Assembly (NCBI GenBank): GCA_002390045.1 | Contig: DGSB01000049.1 | Location: 1-26,672 of the forward strand | Direction of reading: 5' to 3' | Length of the DNA: 26,672 nucleotides | Origin: Fibrobacter sp. UBA4373 | GTDB lineage: Bacteria; Fibrobacterota; Fibrobacteria; Fibrobacterales; Fibrobacteraceae | Shown here: positions 14,766 through 23,600 of the stretch, in pieces | Position numbering within the stretch: position 1 is the stretch's first letter | Layout of the letters: every line of letters starts with the position of its first letter | Made by a program: the position numbers and the translations under genes | The notes under the pieces: model-generated | Told to the model about the DNA's origin: nothing | What the model saw: the letters and a program-made list of their open reading frames with translations, nothing else | Databases searched by the model: none

Positions 14766-17224
14766 CAAGATTTTTTGCGGTCCTTCCAGACTTCGGTATG
14801 GAAAAGCTGGCCCTGTGAAACGCCGTATTTCTCTTCGGCGCCGATGAGCTTTGAAGCAGTCGCAAGCGAAAGCTTGCCACGGATCGCTTGTGCGTAAAGA
14901 CGGGTCTTGTCGGCGACTTCGGCTGCGTTTTCTTCGAGCATTTCCAAGCGGAACCTGTAAACTCCGCATTTTTTGAAGGTCGGGACAAGGTTCAGCGCGG
15001 ATTGCGGACGTCCCAGATAGAGCGTGTTGCGGCATTCCGCGTCGGGAACGAGCGAATGCAAGGCTCCCTTGTGGTCGAGAATGTCGATGTGATGCTTGGA
15101 ACAGATCTGCTTGCAGTAGGGGAACCTTTCGGCTTCGGTCAGGTTGGCCGCGTAAAGGCAGTGCTCCATATAAAAGGCAGGCAAATGTTCAAACACGGAG
15201 ACTTCAAAGTGTGAGCCTCCGAAGTTTTCGAGCAGCTTTTCCGTTCCTTGGGCGTTCAAATCGAGCGACGGATGCAGCGAAGAAAGTCCCTGCGAAAGGA
15301 ACCATTCTGCGGAAAGAACGTTCGAAACATTCAAGCTGTAATCGCCTTCGAGCGGAATTCCGGAATCTTGCAAATAAACGAGGGCGCCTGGATTTCGCAC
15401 CAGGATAAAGTCCGGCTTGAGATCGACGAGCTTCTTTAAGTTCTTGGTTTCGCCCTCTTTCAAAACGCGGATCGTGGCGACGCCGACTTGAAAACCGAGT
15501 TCGCGCACGCGTTCCATCGGCTTCTTGTAATCGACGCCCCAGTCCAGATCCAGAATGACACGGTCAATGTCCAAGCCTTGGAGTTTTTCCAGTTGCTTCG
15601 GGCTGCGGACAAGCAGGGTAATCTGTTCCGGATTCTGTTCTGAATTTTGAAATGCGGATCGGGCGTGCGCGATTAAAGCCTTGCCTTGTTCGGCGGAAGT
15701 CTTTGACGGGTGACTGTCGAAACGGGCATTGTCAAGAGCTTCGACGGCTGCTTTCCGCAGATTGCGCACTTCTTTGTCGACGACAAAAGCGTCTTTTGGA
15801 ATGTCCAAGAGAATGTCTTTGGCAAAGTAAGCGGATCCGGTCAGGGCGGAAAGCTCTTTTTGAATGCGCTCCGAATTGTCGCGAGGCGTTTTGGCACGTT
15901 CCAGATTCTTTTCGGACTTTGCTACGACCTTGTGACCGTCCAGGTCTTGAATTTCTAAGGCGAGAGGTTCGCCGAAGTCTGCGAACAGGCGCATCTTGAT
16001 GGGGAACTTGAGCTCGTTTTCGCGTTCGGCGAATGTCTTGTGCAAACGCTTTTCCATTGCCGGGGAATCATTGCGGAAGGCGCTCATGCCCGGATGTACG
16101 CGTCGAAAATCAAAGATGTTCCCGAATTCAAGAATGGTTCTGTTCCCTTGGAACTTGTAACTAAAAAGACGGCTCCCGGCAGAATTTTCTTCTCCCGGAT
16201 CTTCAAAAAGGATGCCGTCGCCCGCTTCGAGCGGATGACGCCCTTCAATAAGGACGCTCTTGCGGTCTACCTTGAGAACGTGTCCAAGGAACATCCCGTG
16301 GTGATTCGAAAAGGAACCGTTCACGAGTAATTGCTGATTGACTCCGCGGAGCCAGCCTGCGTGCAAGCCTCTTGAAAAAAGGACTTCCAAAGGTTCGTGG
16401 TTCTTTTCGCTGACGTAACCCTTATCGAGCTTTTCGCGGAAGGCGATGGTCGTTGCCGCCACGTATTCCGGACTCTTCAAGCGACCTTCGATTTTAAACG
16501 ATTTGACTCCGATCTTTTTTAATTCATCGAGTTCATCGATCGCGGAAAGGTCGCGCGGGCTGAACAGGTAGCGCTTGCCGTGCAAATCAAAAGGCTTTCC
16601 GTCCACGAGCATTTTGTACGGAAGACGGCAACTTTGGGCGCACTGTCCGCGGTTTGCGGAACGCCCGCCGATGTTTTCGCTGGTGAGGCACTGGCCGCTG
16701 AACGAAACGCAAAGGGCTCCGTGCACAAAAACTTCGAGTTCGAGCGGAGTACGGCTCGCCACGTTCTGAATATCTTCCAGCGACATTTCGCGGGCGAGAA
16801 CGGCTCTTGTACAGCCAAGACGTTCCGCCATTTGGACGCCTTCGGCGGAAGCGATCGTCATTTGCGTCGAAGCGTGAATTTCGACCCCGGGCGCGACCGA
16901 TTTAAAAAGCCGCATCAGTCCCACGTCCTGAATAATCATCGCATCCGGTTCAAGGGCCGCGATGTTTTCGATGAATTCCGGAAGGGAATCGATTTCCTCC
17001 TCAAAAACCAGAATGTTCATTGCAAGGAATGTCCGCACGTTGCGGATTCTCGCATAACGGATCATTTCCCGGACGTCGTCAAAGGAAAAATCCAGGGATC
17101 TTCCGCGGGCGTTCCAGTGAGGAACTCCAAAATAGACAGCGTTTGCGCCGTTTTCTACAGCGGCGAAGAACATTTCCTTGTTGCCCACGGGGAGCATTAA
17201 TTCAAATTTTTGGGAGGCATCCAT
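14765..17224 (-). CDS. U32-family protein with DUF3656, RlhA-like
   Basis: An 819-residue member of the U32 collagenase-like family. E. coli relatives are prephenate-dependent RNA hydroxylation enzymes: RlhA on 23S rRNA C2501 and TrhP on tRNA U34. The N-terminal barrel has LPVGNKEMFFAAVENGANAVYFG (11-33), EIHASTQMTIAS (115-126) and the core FVHGALCVSFSGQC with Cys172 and Cys179. GRSANRGQCAQSCRLPY supplies Cys195 and Cys199; these four probably bind a cluster. FKIEGRLKSPEYV is also conserved. The DUF3656 part includes YFAKDILLDIPKDAF, close to the equivalent segment in RlhA. The protein is about 165 residues longer than E. coli RlhA, with a second barrel-like C-terminal region and a cysteine-containing tail (about 690-760). 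RNA hydroxylation is inferred; proteolysis is not supported. It is a single gene between divergent and terminator-bounded neighbours. Confidence 0.86.
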   Translation of the reverse strand: MDASQKFELMLPVGNKEMFFAAVENGANAVYFGVPHWNARGRSLDFSFDDVREMIRYARIRNVRTFLAMNILVFEEEIDSLPEFIENIAALEPDAMIIQDVGLMRLFKSVAPGVEIHASTQMTIASAEGVQMAERLGCTRAVLAREMSLEDIQNVASRTPLELEVFVHGALCVSFSGQCLTSENIGGRSANRGQCAQSCRLPYKMLVDGKPFDLHGKRYLFSPRDLSAIDELDELKKIGVKSFKIEGRLKSPEYVAATTIAFREKLDKGYVSEKNHEPLEVLFSRGLHAGWLRGVNQQLLVNGSFSNHHGMFLGHVLKVDRKSVLIEGRHPLEAGDGILFEDPGEENSAGSRLFSYKFQGNRTILEFGNIFDFRRVHPGMSAFRNDSPAMEKRLHKTFAERENELKFPIKMRLFADFGEPLALEIQDLDGHKVVAKSEKNLERAKTPRDNSERIQKELSALTGSAYFAKDILLDIPKDAFVVDKEVRNLRKAAVEALDNARFDSHPSKTSAEQGKALIAHARSAFQNSEQNPEQITLLVRSPKQLEKLQGLDIDRVILDLDWGVDYKKPMERVRELGFQVGVATIRVLKEGETKNLKKLVDLKPDFILVRNPGALVYLQDSGIPLEGDYSLNVSNVLSAEWFLSQGLSSLHPSLDLNAQGTEKLLENFGGSHFEVSVFEHLPAFYMEHCLYAANLTEAERFPYCKQICSKHHIDILDHKGALHSLVPDAECRNTLYLGRPQSALNLVPTFKKCGVYRFRLEMLEENAAEVADKTRLYAQAIRGKLSLATASKLIGAEEKYGVSQGQLFHTEVWKDRKKS

Positions 17225-17336
17225 CGGTCAATAATTTAGAAAATGTTCTTCAGTATTACCATTCATCGGAAAATAGTGGTTTTTGATTTTAAAGAATTTT
17301 AGATTAATCCAATCAAATTCGTCTACAAGGTGTTTT

Positions 17337-18335
17337 GTGTCTATTTGGTTCCGTGGTTTGGCTAAGGTTTTCCCCATTTGCGCGATTTTCGCGTCCGTTG
17401 TGCTTGCGAATACGGATTCTTCGGCCGTGGAAGCGTCTGCTCCCGATACTTCGTTTCGAGTCAAAACGGAACATTCCCTGATGTTCATTGGGATGGTCTT
17501 GCCGCACCGTTCGCTCCGAAATTCGGAATCGTTGCATGATTGGCCGTTTTTTGCCTTTGCGTCTCCGCTCGGGTGGAATTCGAGCCTGAAAATGGAAAAG
17601 GATGTAGGAAGCCTTGTAACAGTAAAAGGGATGACCGGATTGGGATTGACCCTGTTCGGTGTAGGGCTCCGTGCCGATGCGACGGTCGCCCTTTTGCGCC
17701 TGCTTGAACTCGGCGTGGAGGGAAGCGTCGGTTCTGCGGTCAATTTTGGATCCTGGGCGACCTTTATGGGGGTATATGACCCGGATAAACAGGAGTTCTC
17801 TCCGGATCTGTTTTTAACGGAATTTTCGTATGGAGTCAAGTATCATGCCGGAATGACGCTCCCGCTCATGCTTGTGCTCCCGAAATCGGAATGGACGAGA
17901 GTTTTACTCCGCCCGACTGCAGAACTCATGTATTCTGCCTATACGGGTGCAGAAGATGGGGAAGTCTGGAAAGCGGGGAACGGGAACTATGTGAACGGCT
18001 ACCATTACCGTTGGGGTGGAACCTTGATGTATATGCTTCCGTTTAAGCATGTTCCGATGGCAATGTTTGCGGCAAATGTCAGCGGATTTTTGCACGAATC
18101 GGATTTTGATGCGGTATACAAACCTTATGATCCCACGTTCAAAACCATAACGTTGACCCCGATGCTATCGATCAAATTCGACGATAAGTGGGGCGGCATG
18201 CTCATGGGAAATTTTTCTAGAAACCGCAAGTATCGGCATTACCATTTTGAAAGCGGAACGGAACTTTCTCAGGAACGCGTTGGCTCGGAATGGGGCTTGA
18301 ATTCGGTTATTTTGACGGTGAACCGCAAATTTTAA
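17337..18335 (+). CDS. Putative outer-membrane beta-barrel-like protein, unknown function
   Basis: I do not recognise a family. Starting from the GTG at 17337 the product has 332 residues with a good signal peptide, MSIWFRGLAKVFPICAIFASVVLA, cut before NTDSS. AAGGTG lies 4 bases upstream. A longer TTG start at 17283 would add 18 polar residues before the signal and is less likely. The mature part has many alternating strands rich in Gly, Tyr, Trp and Phe (for example GYHYRWGGTLMYMLPF and KYRHYHFESGTEL). It ends in a terminal Phe (VILTVNRKF), as many outer-membrane barrels do. No enzyme motif is visible. It is divergent from the U32-family gene. Confidence 0.6.
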   Translation: MSIWFRGLAKVFPICAIFASVVLANTDSSAVEASAPDTSFRVKTEHSLMFIGMVLPHRSLRNSESLHDWPFFAFASPLGWNSSLKMEKDVGSLVTVKGMTGLGLTLFGVGLRADATVALLRLLELGVEGSVGSAVNFGSWATFMGVYDPDKQEFSPDLFLTEFSYGVKYHAGMTLPLMLVLPKSEWTRVLLRPTAELMYSAYTGAEDGEVWKAGNGNYVNGYHYRWGGTLMYMLPFKHVPMAMFAANVSGFLHESDFDAVYKPYDPTFKTITLTPMLSIKFDDKWGGMLMGNFSRNRKYRHYHFESGTELSQERVGSEWGLNSVILTVNRKF

Positions 18336-18366
18336 TTGAAATAAGCGTGTAACTATAAATTTGGGT

Positions 18367-18396
18367 TTGGAAAACGGCGTAAAAATCTAGTTTATA
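18367..18396 (+). promoter_or_regulatory. Possible promoter of the phosphatase lipoprotein gene
   Basis: TTGGAA (18367-18372) and TTTATA (18391-18396) are 18 bases apart, about 28 bases before the ATG. GAGG at 18416-18419 is the ribosome site. The match is moderate only. Confidence 0.35.
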
Positions 18397-18424
18397 CGCA
18401 ATTCATATTAGATTCGAGGTTTTT

Positions 18425-19390
18425 ATGCGCAAAGCCCTTTTTGCAATTTCTGCCTTTTCGGTTGCCGCTTTCCTTGCTGGTTGTGGAGGTTCTTCGACGT
18501 CCGCGGCGGATGAGTCCGTTTCCAGTTCGAGCGAAGCGCTCGGAACGATTTCGAGTAGTTCGGAAAATGGTCTTTCGAGTTCCGGCGAAGAAATCCTGTC
18601 GAGCGCATCGGTAGAAATTTCGAGCGCATCGGTAGAATCTTCGGCATCGGCTTCGACGCCGCTTGCGGTGACTCCTGACGAAGACGGCTTTTATGACATT
18701 GCGGATATTTACAAAGCGGCGCCGGCGACAAGCAAGCTCGTTTTCGTGATTCGCCATGCAGAACGTGAAGACAGCCTGGGACAGCTTTCCAATTTGACGG
18801 AAGTCGGCGTAGAACAGGCGAAGGCTTTGGGGGCTAAGCTTGTGAGCGAAGAAAGCTTTTTCTACGGCTCTACGGACTTTGTGCGTACTCGGGCCACTGC
18901 ACAGTACATTGCGGAAGGCCGTGGCGAAGTCGCAACTGTCGATACCCTCGATGAAATTCTGGAAGGCAACTACTTTATTGCGGTATCCTCGGATTCTTTC
19001 GATACATATACAAGCGCCCATGGCGGAAGCTGGACATTCGTTTCGAGATGGGCGTACAACGATACCGTTGCGAACCCGACGGTGAACGCCAATTTGAAGC
19101 AGGCTTATGCGACCTATTTCTACGATCTTTTTGAACGCAAGGACCAGTTCGTTTCGGAAAATATTGTAGCGAACATTCCGAACTGGAGCCGTGTCAGCGT
19201 GCTCGTGACGCATGACGTTCTGGTGGCACCGCTGATCATTGCGGTTTCGAACCGTACGATCGATTTGCAGTTCTTTGCTTCGCGCCGTTGGGCAAATTAC
19301 CTTTCGGGAATTGCCGTTGTGGTGGATGAAGCTGGCGGCGTGCTGACTTACCCGGTGCGCGGAACCGATGTCGGTTATATGTATCCGTAG
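18425..19390 (+). CDS. Histidine-phosphatase-superfamily lipoprotein
   Basis: A secreted lipoprotein of 321 residues: signal peptide, lipobox LAGC with Cys20, and a Ser/Glu/Ala linker (about 21-80) typical of surface lipoproteins in this genome. The catalytic domain has VIRHAERED, a variant of the RHG motif, with Arg110 and His111 as phospho-acceptor. A second Arg (Arg156 in VRTRATAQY) and the late His263 in LVTHD complete the phosphate pocket. This is the branch-2-like phosphoglycerate mutase fold; the substrate cannot be named. GAGG precedes the ATG. The BASS transporter gene starts about 12 bases downstream, so the two may be cotranscribed. Confidence 0.83.
   Translation: MRKALFAISAFSVAAFLAGCGGSSTSAADESVSSSSEALGTISSSSENGLSSSGEEILSSASVEISSASVESSASASTPLAVTPDEDGFYDIADIYKAAPATSKLVFVIRHAEREDSLGQLSNLTEVGVEQAKALGAKLVSEESFFYGSTDFVRTRATAQYIAEGRGEVATVDTLDEILEGNYFIAVSSDSFDTYTSAHGGSWTFVSRWAYNDTVANPTVNANLKQAYATYFYDLFERKDQFVSENIVANIPNWSRVSVLVTHDVLVAPLIIAVSNRTIDLQFFASRRWANYLSGIAVVVDEAGGVLTYPVRGTDVGYMYP
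18599..18640 (+). repeat. Two-copy 21-bp tandem repeat in the Ser-rich linker
   Basis: Units at 18599-18619 and 18620-18640 differ only in the last three bases. Each encodes SSASVE plus one residue. It is an in-frame duplication inside the flexible linker, the kind that changes length by slippage. Confidence 0.8.
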
Positions 19391-19402
19391 AATGTTATAT
19401 TG

Positions 19403-20332
19403 ATGGGCATGAAAACGATTGCCCATTTTTTTAGCCGCTTTATGGCGTTAATCGTTCTTGCCGTGGCGGCGCTTGCTCTTTTTGTTCCGTCGAGCGGTCT
19501 TTGGATTTCGCTCAAGGCGGTCAATTATCTTTTGATGGTGGTGATGTTCGGAATGGGGCTCACCATGAAGCTAGACGATTTTAAGGTTGTCTTTACGCAG
19601 CCGAAAGATGTCTTGATCGGCTGCCTTGCGCAGTTTACGGTAATGCCGCTTTTGGCCTTTTCTTTGGGGAAAATCTTTGGACTCGAAGCGGGACTTTTGG
19701 CCGGTGTGATTCTTGTGGGGACATGCCCGGGTGGAACTTCGAGCAATGTCATCACATACATGAGCAAGGGAAACGTGGCCCTTTCGGTGGGAATGACCAG
19801 CGTGAATACGCTGCTTTCGCCAATTGTGACGCCTGCGATTACATATCTGTTGCTCCGCACTTCGGTAAAGGTCGATATGCTGGCCATGTGCCTTTCCATT
19901 TTGCAGGTGGTAATCTTGCCGATTGCGCTTGGCTTTGTGGTGAATAAGTTTGCCAAAAAGTTCGTGGCGAAGGTAATCGATATATTGCCGGTTGTTTCGG
20001 TAATTGCGATATGCCTGATTGTTTCGACTGTGGTTTCGCACAATGCGGAAAAAATTTTAACGACGGGAGCGATTGTTTTTGTCGTCGTCATTTTGCACAA
20101 CCTTTTAGGCTATGCCTGTGGATTTGGCCTTGGCAAAGTTTTGAAAATGGACATGCCGAAGACGAAGGCCCTGACGGTGGAAATCGGCATGCAGAATTCT
20201 GGACTTGCGACATCGCTTGCAAATACAGCGTTCCCGAGCCTTGCCATGGCGACGGTTCCTGGCGCAATCTTTTCTGTTTGGCATAATATTTCGGGTGCGA
20301 TTCTCGCTAACATTTTGCGGAACAGGGAATAG
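19403..20332 (+). CDS. BASS-family (bile acid:sodium symporter-like) transporter
   Basis: An inner-membrane protein of about 309 residues with roughly nine to ten hydrophobic segments and basic loops. The family signatures are FGMGLTMKLDDFK, GVILVGTCPGGTSSNVITYMSKGNVALSV and GMQNSGLATSLA. These are the sodium- and substrate-site regions of SLC10/ASBT-like carriers. The substrate in bacteria is often an organic anion such as pantoate or pyruvate; here it is unknown. ATG codons lie at 19403 and 19409 with no clear ribosome site, so the start is uncertain by two residues. It lies close behind the phosphatase lipoprotein gene and is the last chromosomal-type gene before the CRISPR locus. Confidence 0.88.
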   Translation: MGMKTIAHFFSRFMALIVLAVAALALFVPSSGLWISLKAVNYLLMVVMFGMGLTMKLDDFKVVFTQPKDVLIGCLAQFTVMPLLAFSLGKIFGLEAGLLAGVILVGTCPGGTSSNVITYMSKGNVALSVGMTSVNTLLSPIVTPAITYLLLRTSVKVDMLAMCLSILQVVILPIALGFVVNKFAKKFVAKVIDILPVVSVIAICLIVSTVVSHNAEKILTTGAIVFVVVILHNLLGYACGFGLGKVLKMDMPKTKALTVEIGMQNSGLATSLANTAFPSLAMATVPGAIFSVWHNISGAILANILRNRE

Positions 20333-20362
20333 ACGAAGGCGCTGTTGCGGTGGGGGGAAAAT

Positions 20363-20442
20363 AAAAGAGAGCGACGCTTGCGCGCCGCTCTAAATGTTTT
20401 CACAACGGAATAATCCTTATTGTGAATTGCTTTCAGATTTGT
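20363..20442 (-). ncRNA. tracrRNA of the type II-C CRISPR system
   Basis: Read on the minus strand, this 80-nt unit holds every tracrRNA part in order. The anti-repeat is 20442-20419, with ACAAATCTGAAAGC followed by AATTCACAAT. The nexus AAGGATTATTCC is at 20418-20407, then GTTGTGAAAACATTT. The terminator stem AGAGCGGCGC / GCGTCGCTCT (20391-20368) has a GCAA loop and one G-U, followed by CTTTTATTTT. AATTCACAATAAGG-ATTATTCC-GTTGTG is the arrangement seen in Bacteroidetes-type II-C tracrRNAs, from memory. The anti-repeat is complementary to TTGTGAATTGCTTTCAGATTT, and the part CTTTCAGATTT is found in the partial repeat at the right window edge. The free RNA can also pair CACAA with TTGTG around the nexus. 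It points away from cas9, and its end lies 31 bases from the convergent transporter gene. Confidence 0.88.
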
Positions 20443-20448
20443 ATTCAC

Positions 20449-20477
20449 AATATAGATCTGATTTTTGTAAAAGTCAA
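20449..20477 (-). promoter_or_regulatory. tracrRNA promoter
   Basis: On the minus strand TTGACT (20477 to 20472), a 17-base spacer and TATATT (20454 to 20449) form a near-consensus promoter. The predicted start is about 20442, exactly at the beginning of the anti-repeat, so no long leader precedes it. Confidence 0.8.
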
Positions 20478-20497
20478 TAGGCTTGTGTAAAATCTTG

Positions 20498-20625
20498 TGA
20501 CATAAATTGTCATTTCGCAAATGTATTTTTATTAGTATTTGCCTTTTGAAAAATCCGTACATAAATGAGAAAAATGCCCAAATTAATGAAATTTTCGCGT
20601 TTTGGGCGGTAAAAGATATATCTTT
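20498..20625 (+). promoter_or_regulatory. cas9 upstream region with several dyads
   Basis: Between the tracrRNA promoter and cas9 there is no gene, but four inverted repeats: TGACA-5-TGTCA (20498-20512), GCAAAT-14-ATTTGC (20517-20542), GCCCAAA-18-TTTGGGC (20576-20607) and a perfect 14-base palindrome AAAGATATATCTTT (20612-20625). A weak promoter, TTGCCT-17-TAAATG (20539-20567), could serve cas9, and the palindrome also contains a -10-like TATATC. AGGAG at 20647-20651 is the cas9 ribosome site. Which dyads matter is unknown; in AT-rich DNA some may be chance. Confidence 0.4.
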
Positions 20626-20658
20626 CTAATTGGAAATATTAAGCATAGGAGCACTTAG

Positions 20659-23600
20659 ATGAAGAAGATTTTGGGGCTCGATTTAGGGACGAATTCGATT
20701 GGTTGGGCTGTGGTGAATGCGGATGAAGTAACACGTGATGACGGATCACGTTACTTAAAACCTAACGGTATCTCAGCTGCTGGCAGTAGAATTATCCCGA
20801 TGTCTGCAGATATTCTTGGCGATTTTGAAAAGGGTAACTCAATTTCACAAACTGCAGAACGAACTCGGATGCGAATGGCTCGCCGCTTGCACGAAAGAGC
20901 TCTTTTAAGGCGAGAAAGACTTCTGCGTGTTTTGAGTCTTATGGATTTTCTGCCAAAGCATTTTGCAAGTAAGATTAACCGATACGGCAAATTCACTGAT
21001 GATAGTGAGCCCAAATTAGCATGGCGTAAAAATGCAGAAGGCAAGTACGAGTTCATTTTCCAAGATGCATTCAATGAAATGCTAGCCGAATTTAAAAACA
21101 AGCAACCAGAAATTGTCGAAGAAGGAAAGAAAATCCCCTATGACTGGACCATCTACTATCTTCGTAAAAAGGCTCTTGAGAAAGCTCTTTCAAAAGAAGA
21201 ACTCTCTTGGTTGTTGCTCCAGTTCAACCAAAAACGCGGTTATTATCAATTAAGAGGCGAAGAAGAGGAAATTCCTCAGGATAAGAAAATTGAATATTTA
21301 GCGCAAAAAATTGTTAAAGTAGAAGCAACAGATCAGAAGAAAGGCGATGACGTTTGGTACAATGTTTATCTAGAAAATGGGATGATCTATCGACGTACCA
21401 GTAAAGCCCCCCTTGATTGGGAAGGGAAAATCAAGGAATTCATTGTAACGACCGATTTAGAAAAGGATGGGACGCCTAAGAAAGATAAAGAAGGAAATAT
21501 TAAACGATCCTTTAGAGCTCCACAAGAAGATGATTGGACTCTTCTTAAAAAGAAAACCGAAGCCGATATTGAAAAAAGTAGGAAAACAGTCGGTTGCTAC
21601 ATTTACGATTCGTTGCTAAATAACCCCAAGCAAAAGATTATTGGGAAATTAGTCAGAACAGTCGAAAGAAAATTTTATAAAGATGAATTGACACAGATAC
21701 TTAATAAACAGATTGAGTTCATTCCCGAACTCCGTGATGACAACCTGTACAAACAGTGTATTGAAGAACTTTACCCCATCAACGAGGCCCATAGAAATAC
21801 TATTGCAAAGACCGATTTTGCAAATCTTTTCATCAATGACATTTTATTCTATCAGCGCCCGTTAAAAAGTAAAAAATCACAAATTGACAACTGTCCGTAT
21901 GAATCACACATTTTCATTGATTCAAAAACTGGCGAAAAGAAAAAAGTTCCTGTAAAATGCATTGCAAAATCAAATCCATTATTCCAGGAATTTAGACTTT
22001 GGCAATACATTCAAAATCTGATAATTTACCAGCGAGAAAAAGAAATCGATGGTAAACTTTCAACAGACGTTGACATTACAAGTGAATGCTTAAAATCTGA
22101 AGAAGATTATGTAAGACTTTTTGACTGGCTAAATGATAGGGAATCCATCGAACAGGAAGAGTTGTTAAAGCATCTCTTTAATACCAAAAAATCTAAAAAT
22201 AAAGAAAATCCATACCGATGGAATTATGTAGAAGATAAAGTTTATCCTTGCAACGAAACTCGTGCCACAATTTTGAAAGGACTTTCAAAATGCGGTATTA
22301 ACGCATCAGTTCTTTCGTCAGAAATGGAAATGGCTTTATGGCATATTCTTTATTCCGTTGAAGACAAAAAGGAAATCGAAACGGCTCTGACTCATTTTGC
22401 ACAAAAGCAAGGCTGGAATGATGATTTTGCAAAAGTATTTTCCAAAGTAAAACCCTTCAAAAAAGATTATGGAGCATATTCAGAAAAAGCAATAAAGAAA
22501 TTGCTGTCTCTCATGCGCATGGGTAAATATTGGAATCAAGACAATATTGACAAAAATACTCTAGACAGGATTGACAAAATCATCAATGGCGAATTTGATG
22601 AGAAAATCTCCAATAGAGTTCGCGATAACGCGATTAATTTAAAAGACGTAAGTGATTTTAGAGGTTTGCCGGTTTGGCTTGCATGTTATATCGTGTATGG
22701 CAGACATTCCGAAGCCAAAGATTGTACCAAATGGAATTCTCCCGAGGAAATTGATTCTTATCTCAAGGAATTTAAGCAACATTCCTTACGAAACCCAATC
22801 GTAGAACAGGTTGTCACAGAAACTCTGAGAACCGTTCGAGACATTTGGAAACAGGAAGGACAAATTGACGAAATCCATCTTGAGCTTGGACGAGACTTGA
22901 AAAATCCTGCCGACAAACGCAAGAAGATGTCCGAAAATATCCTGAAGAACGAAAATACGAATTTGCGCATCAAAGCCATGCTGATGGAATTCAAGAATCC
23001 TAGCATGGGCATTGAAAACGTTCGTCCGTATTCGCCGAATCAGCAGGATATTTTACGCATTTACGAAGAAAATGCTCTTGACAACCTGACTAAGGATGAC
23101 AAGGACTTCGACTTTATTTCAAAAATTTCTAAACAGGCTCAACCATCTAAATCAGATATTGTTCGATACAAATGTTGGCTTGAACAAAAGTATCGTTCCC
23201 CGTACACGGGTAAAACAATTTCGCTATCCAAACTGTTTACTTCGGCATACGAAATAGAACATATTATTCCTCAGTCGCGTTATTTTGACGATTCTTTCAG
23301 CAACAAGGTCATTTGCGAAGCAGAAGTTAATAAGCTTAAGGATCGTCAATTGGGATATGAGTTCATTGCAGAACATCATGGAGAGAAAGTTCAACTAAGC
23401 CAAGGTGAAGTTGTCGAAATATTCTCCGTAGATGCATATGAAAAATTCGTCAAAGATAATTACGCGAACAATCGCGTGAAGATGAAAAAACTATTGATGG
23501 AAAACATCCCCGACGAATTCATAGAACGTCAGTTAAACGATAGCCGCTATATCAGCAAAGTTGTTAAAAGGGTATTGTCCAATATTGTTCGTGAAAAGAT

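Noticed and set aside
17283..17336. TTG start extending the outer-membrane-like protein by 18 residues
   Set aside because: It would place a polar stretch before a good signal peptide; the GTG at 17337 has a ribosome site and gives a normal signal sequence.
18392..19426. 344-codon minus-strand frame opposite the phosphatase lipoprotein
   Set aside because: Arg/Asn/His-rich antisense translation; the plus strand has a signal peptide, lipobox and catalytic motifs.
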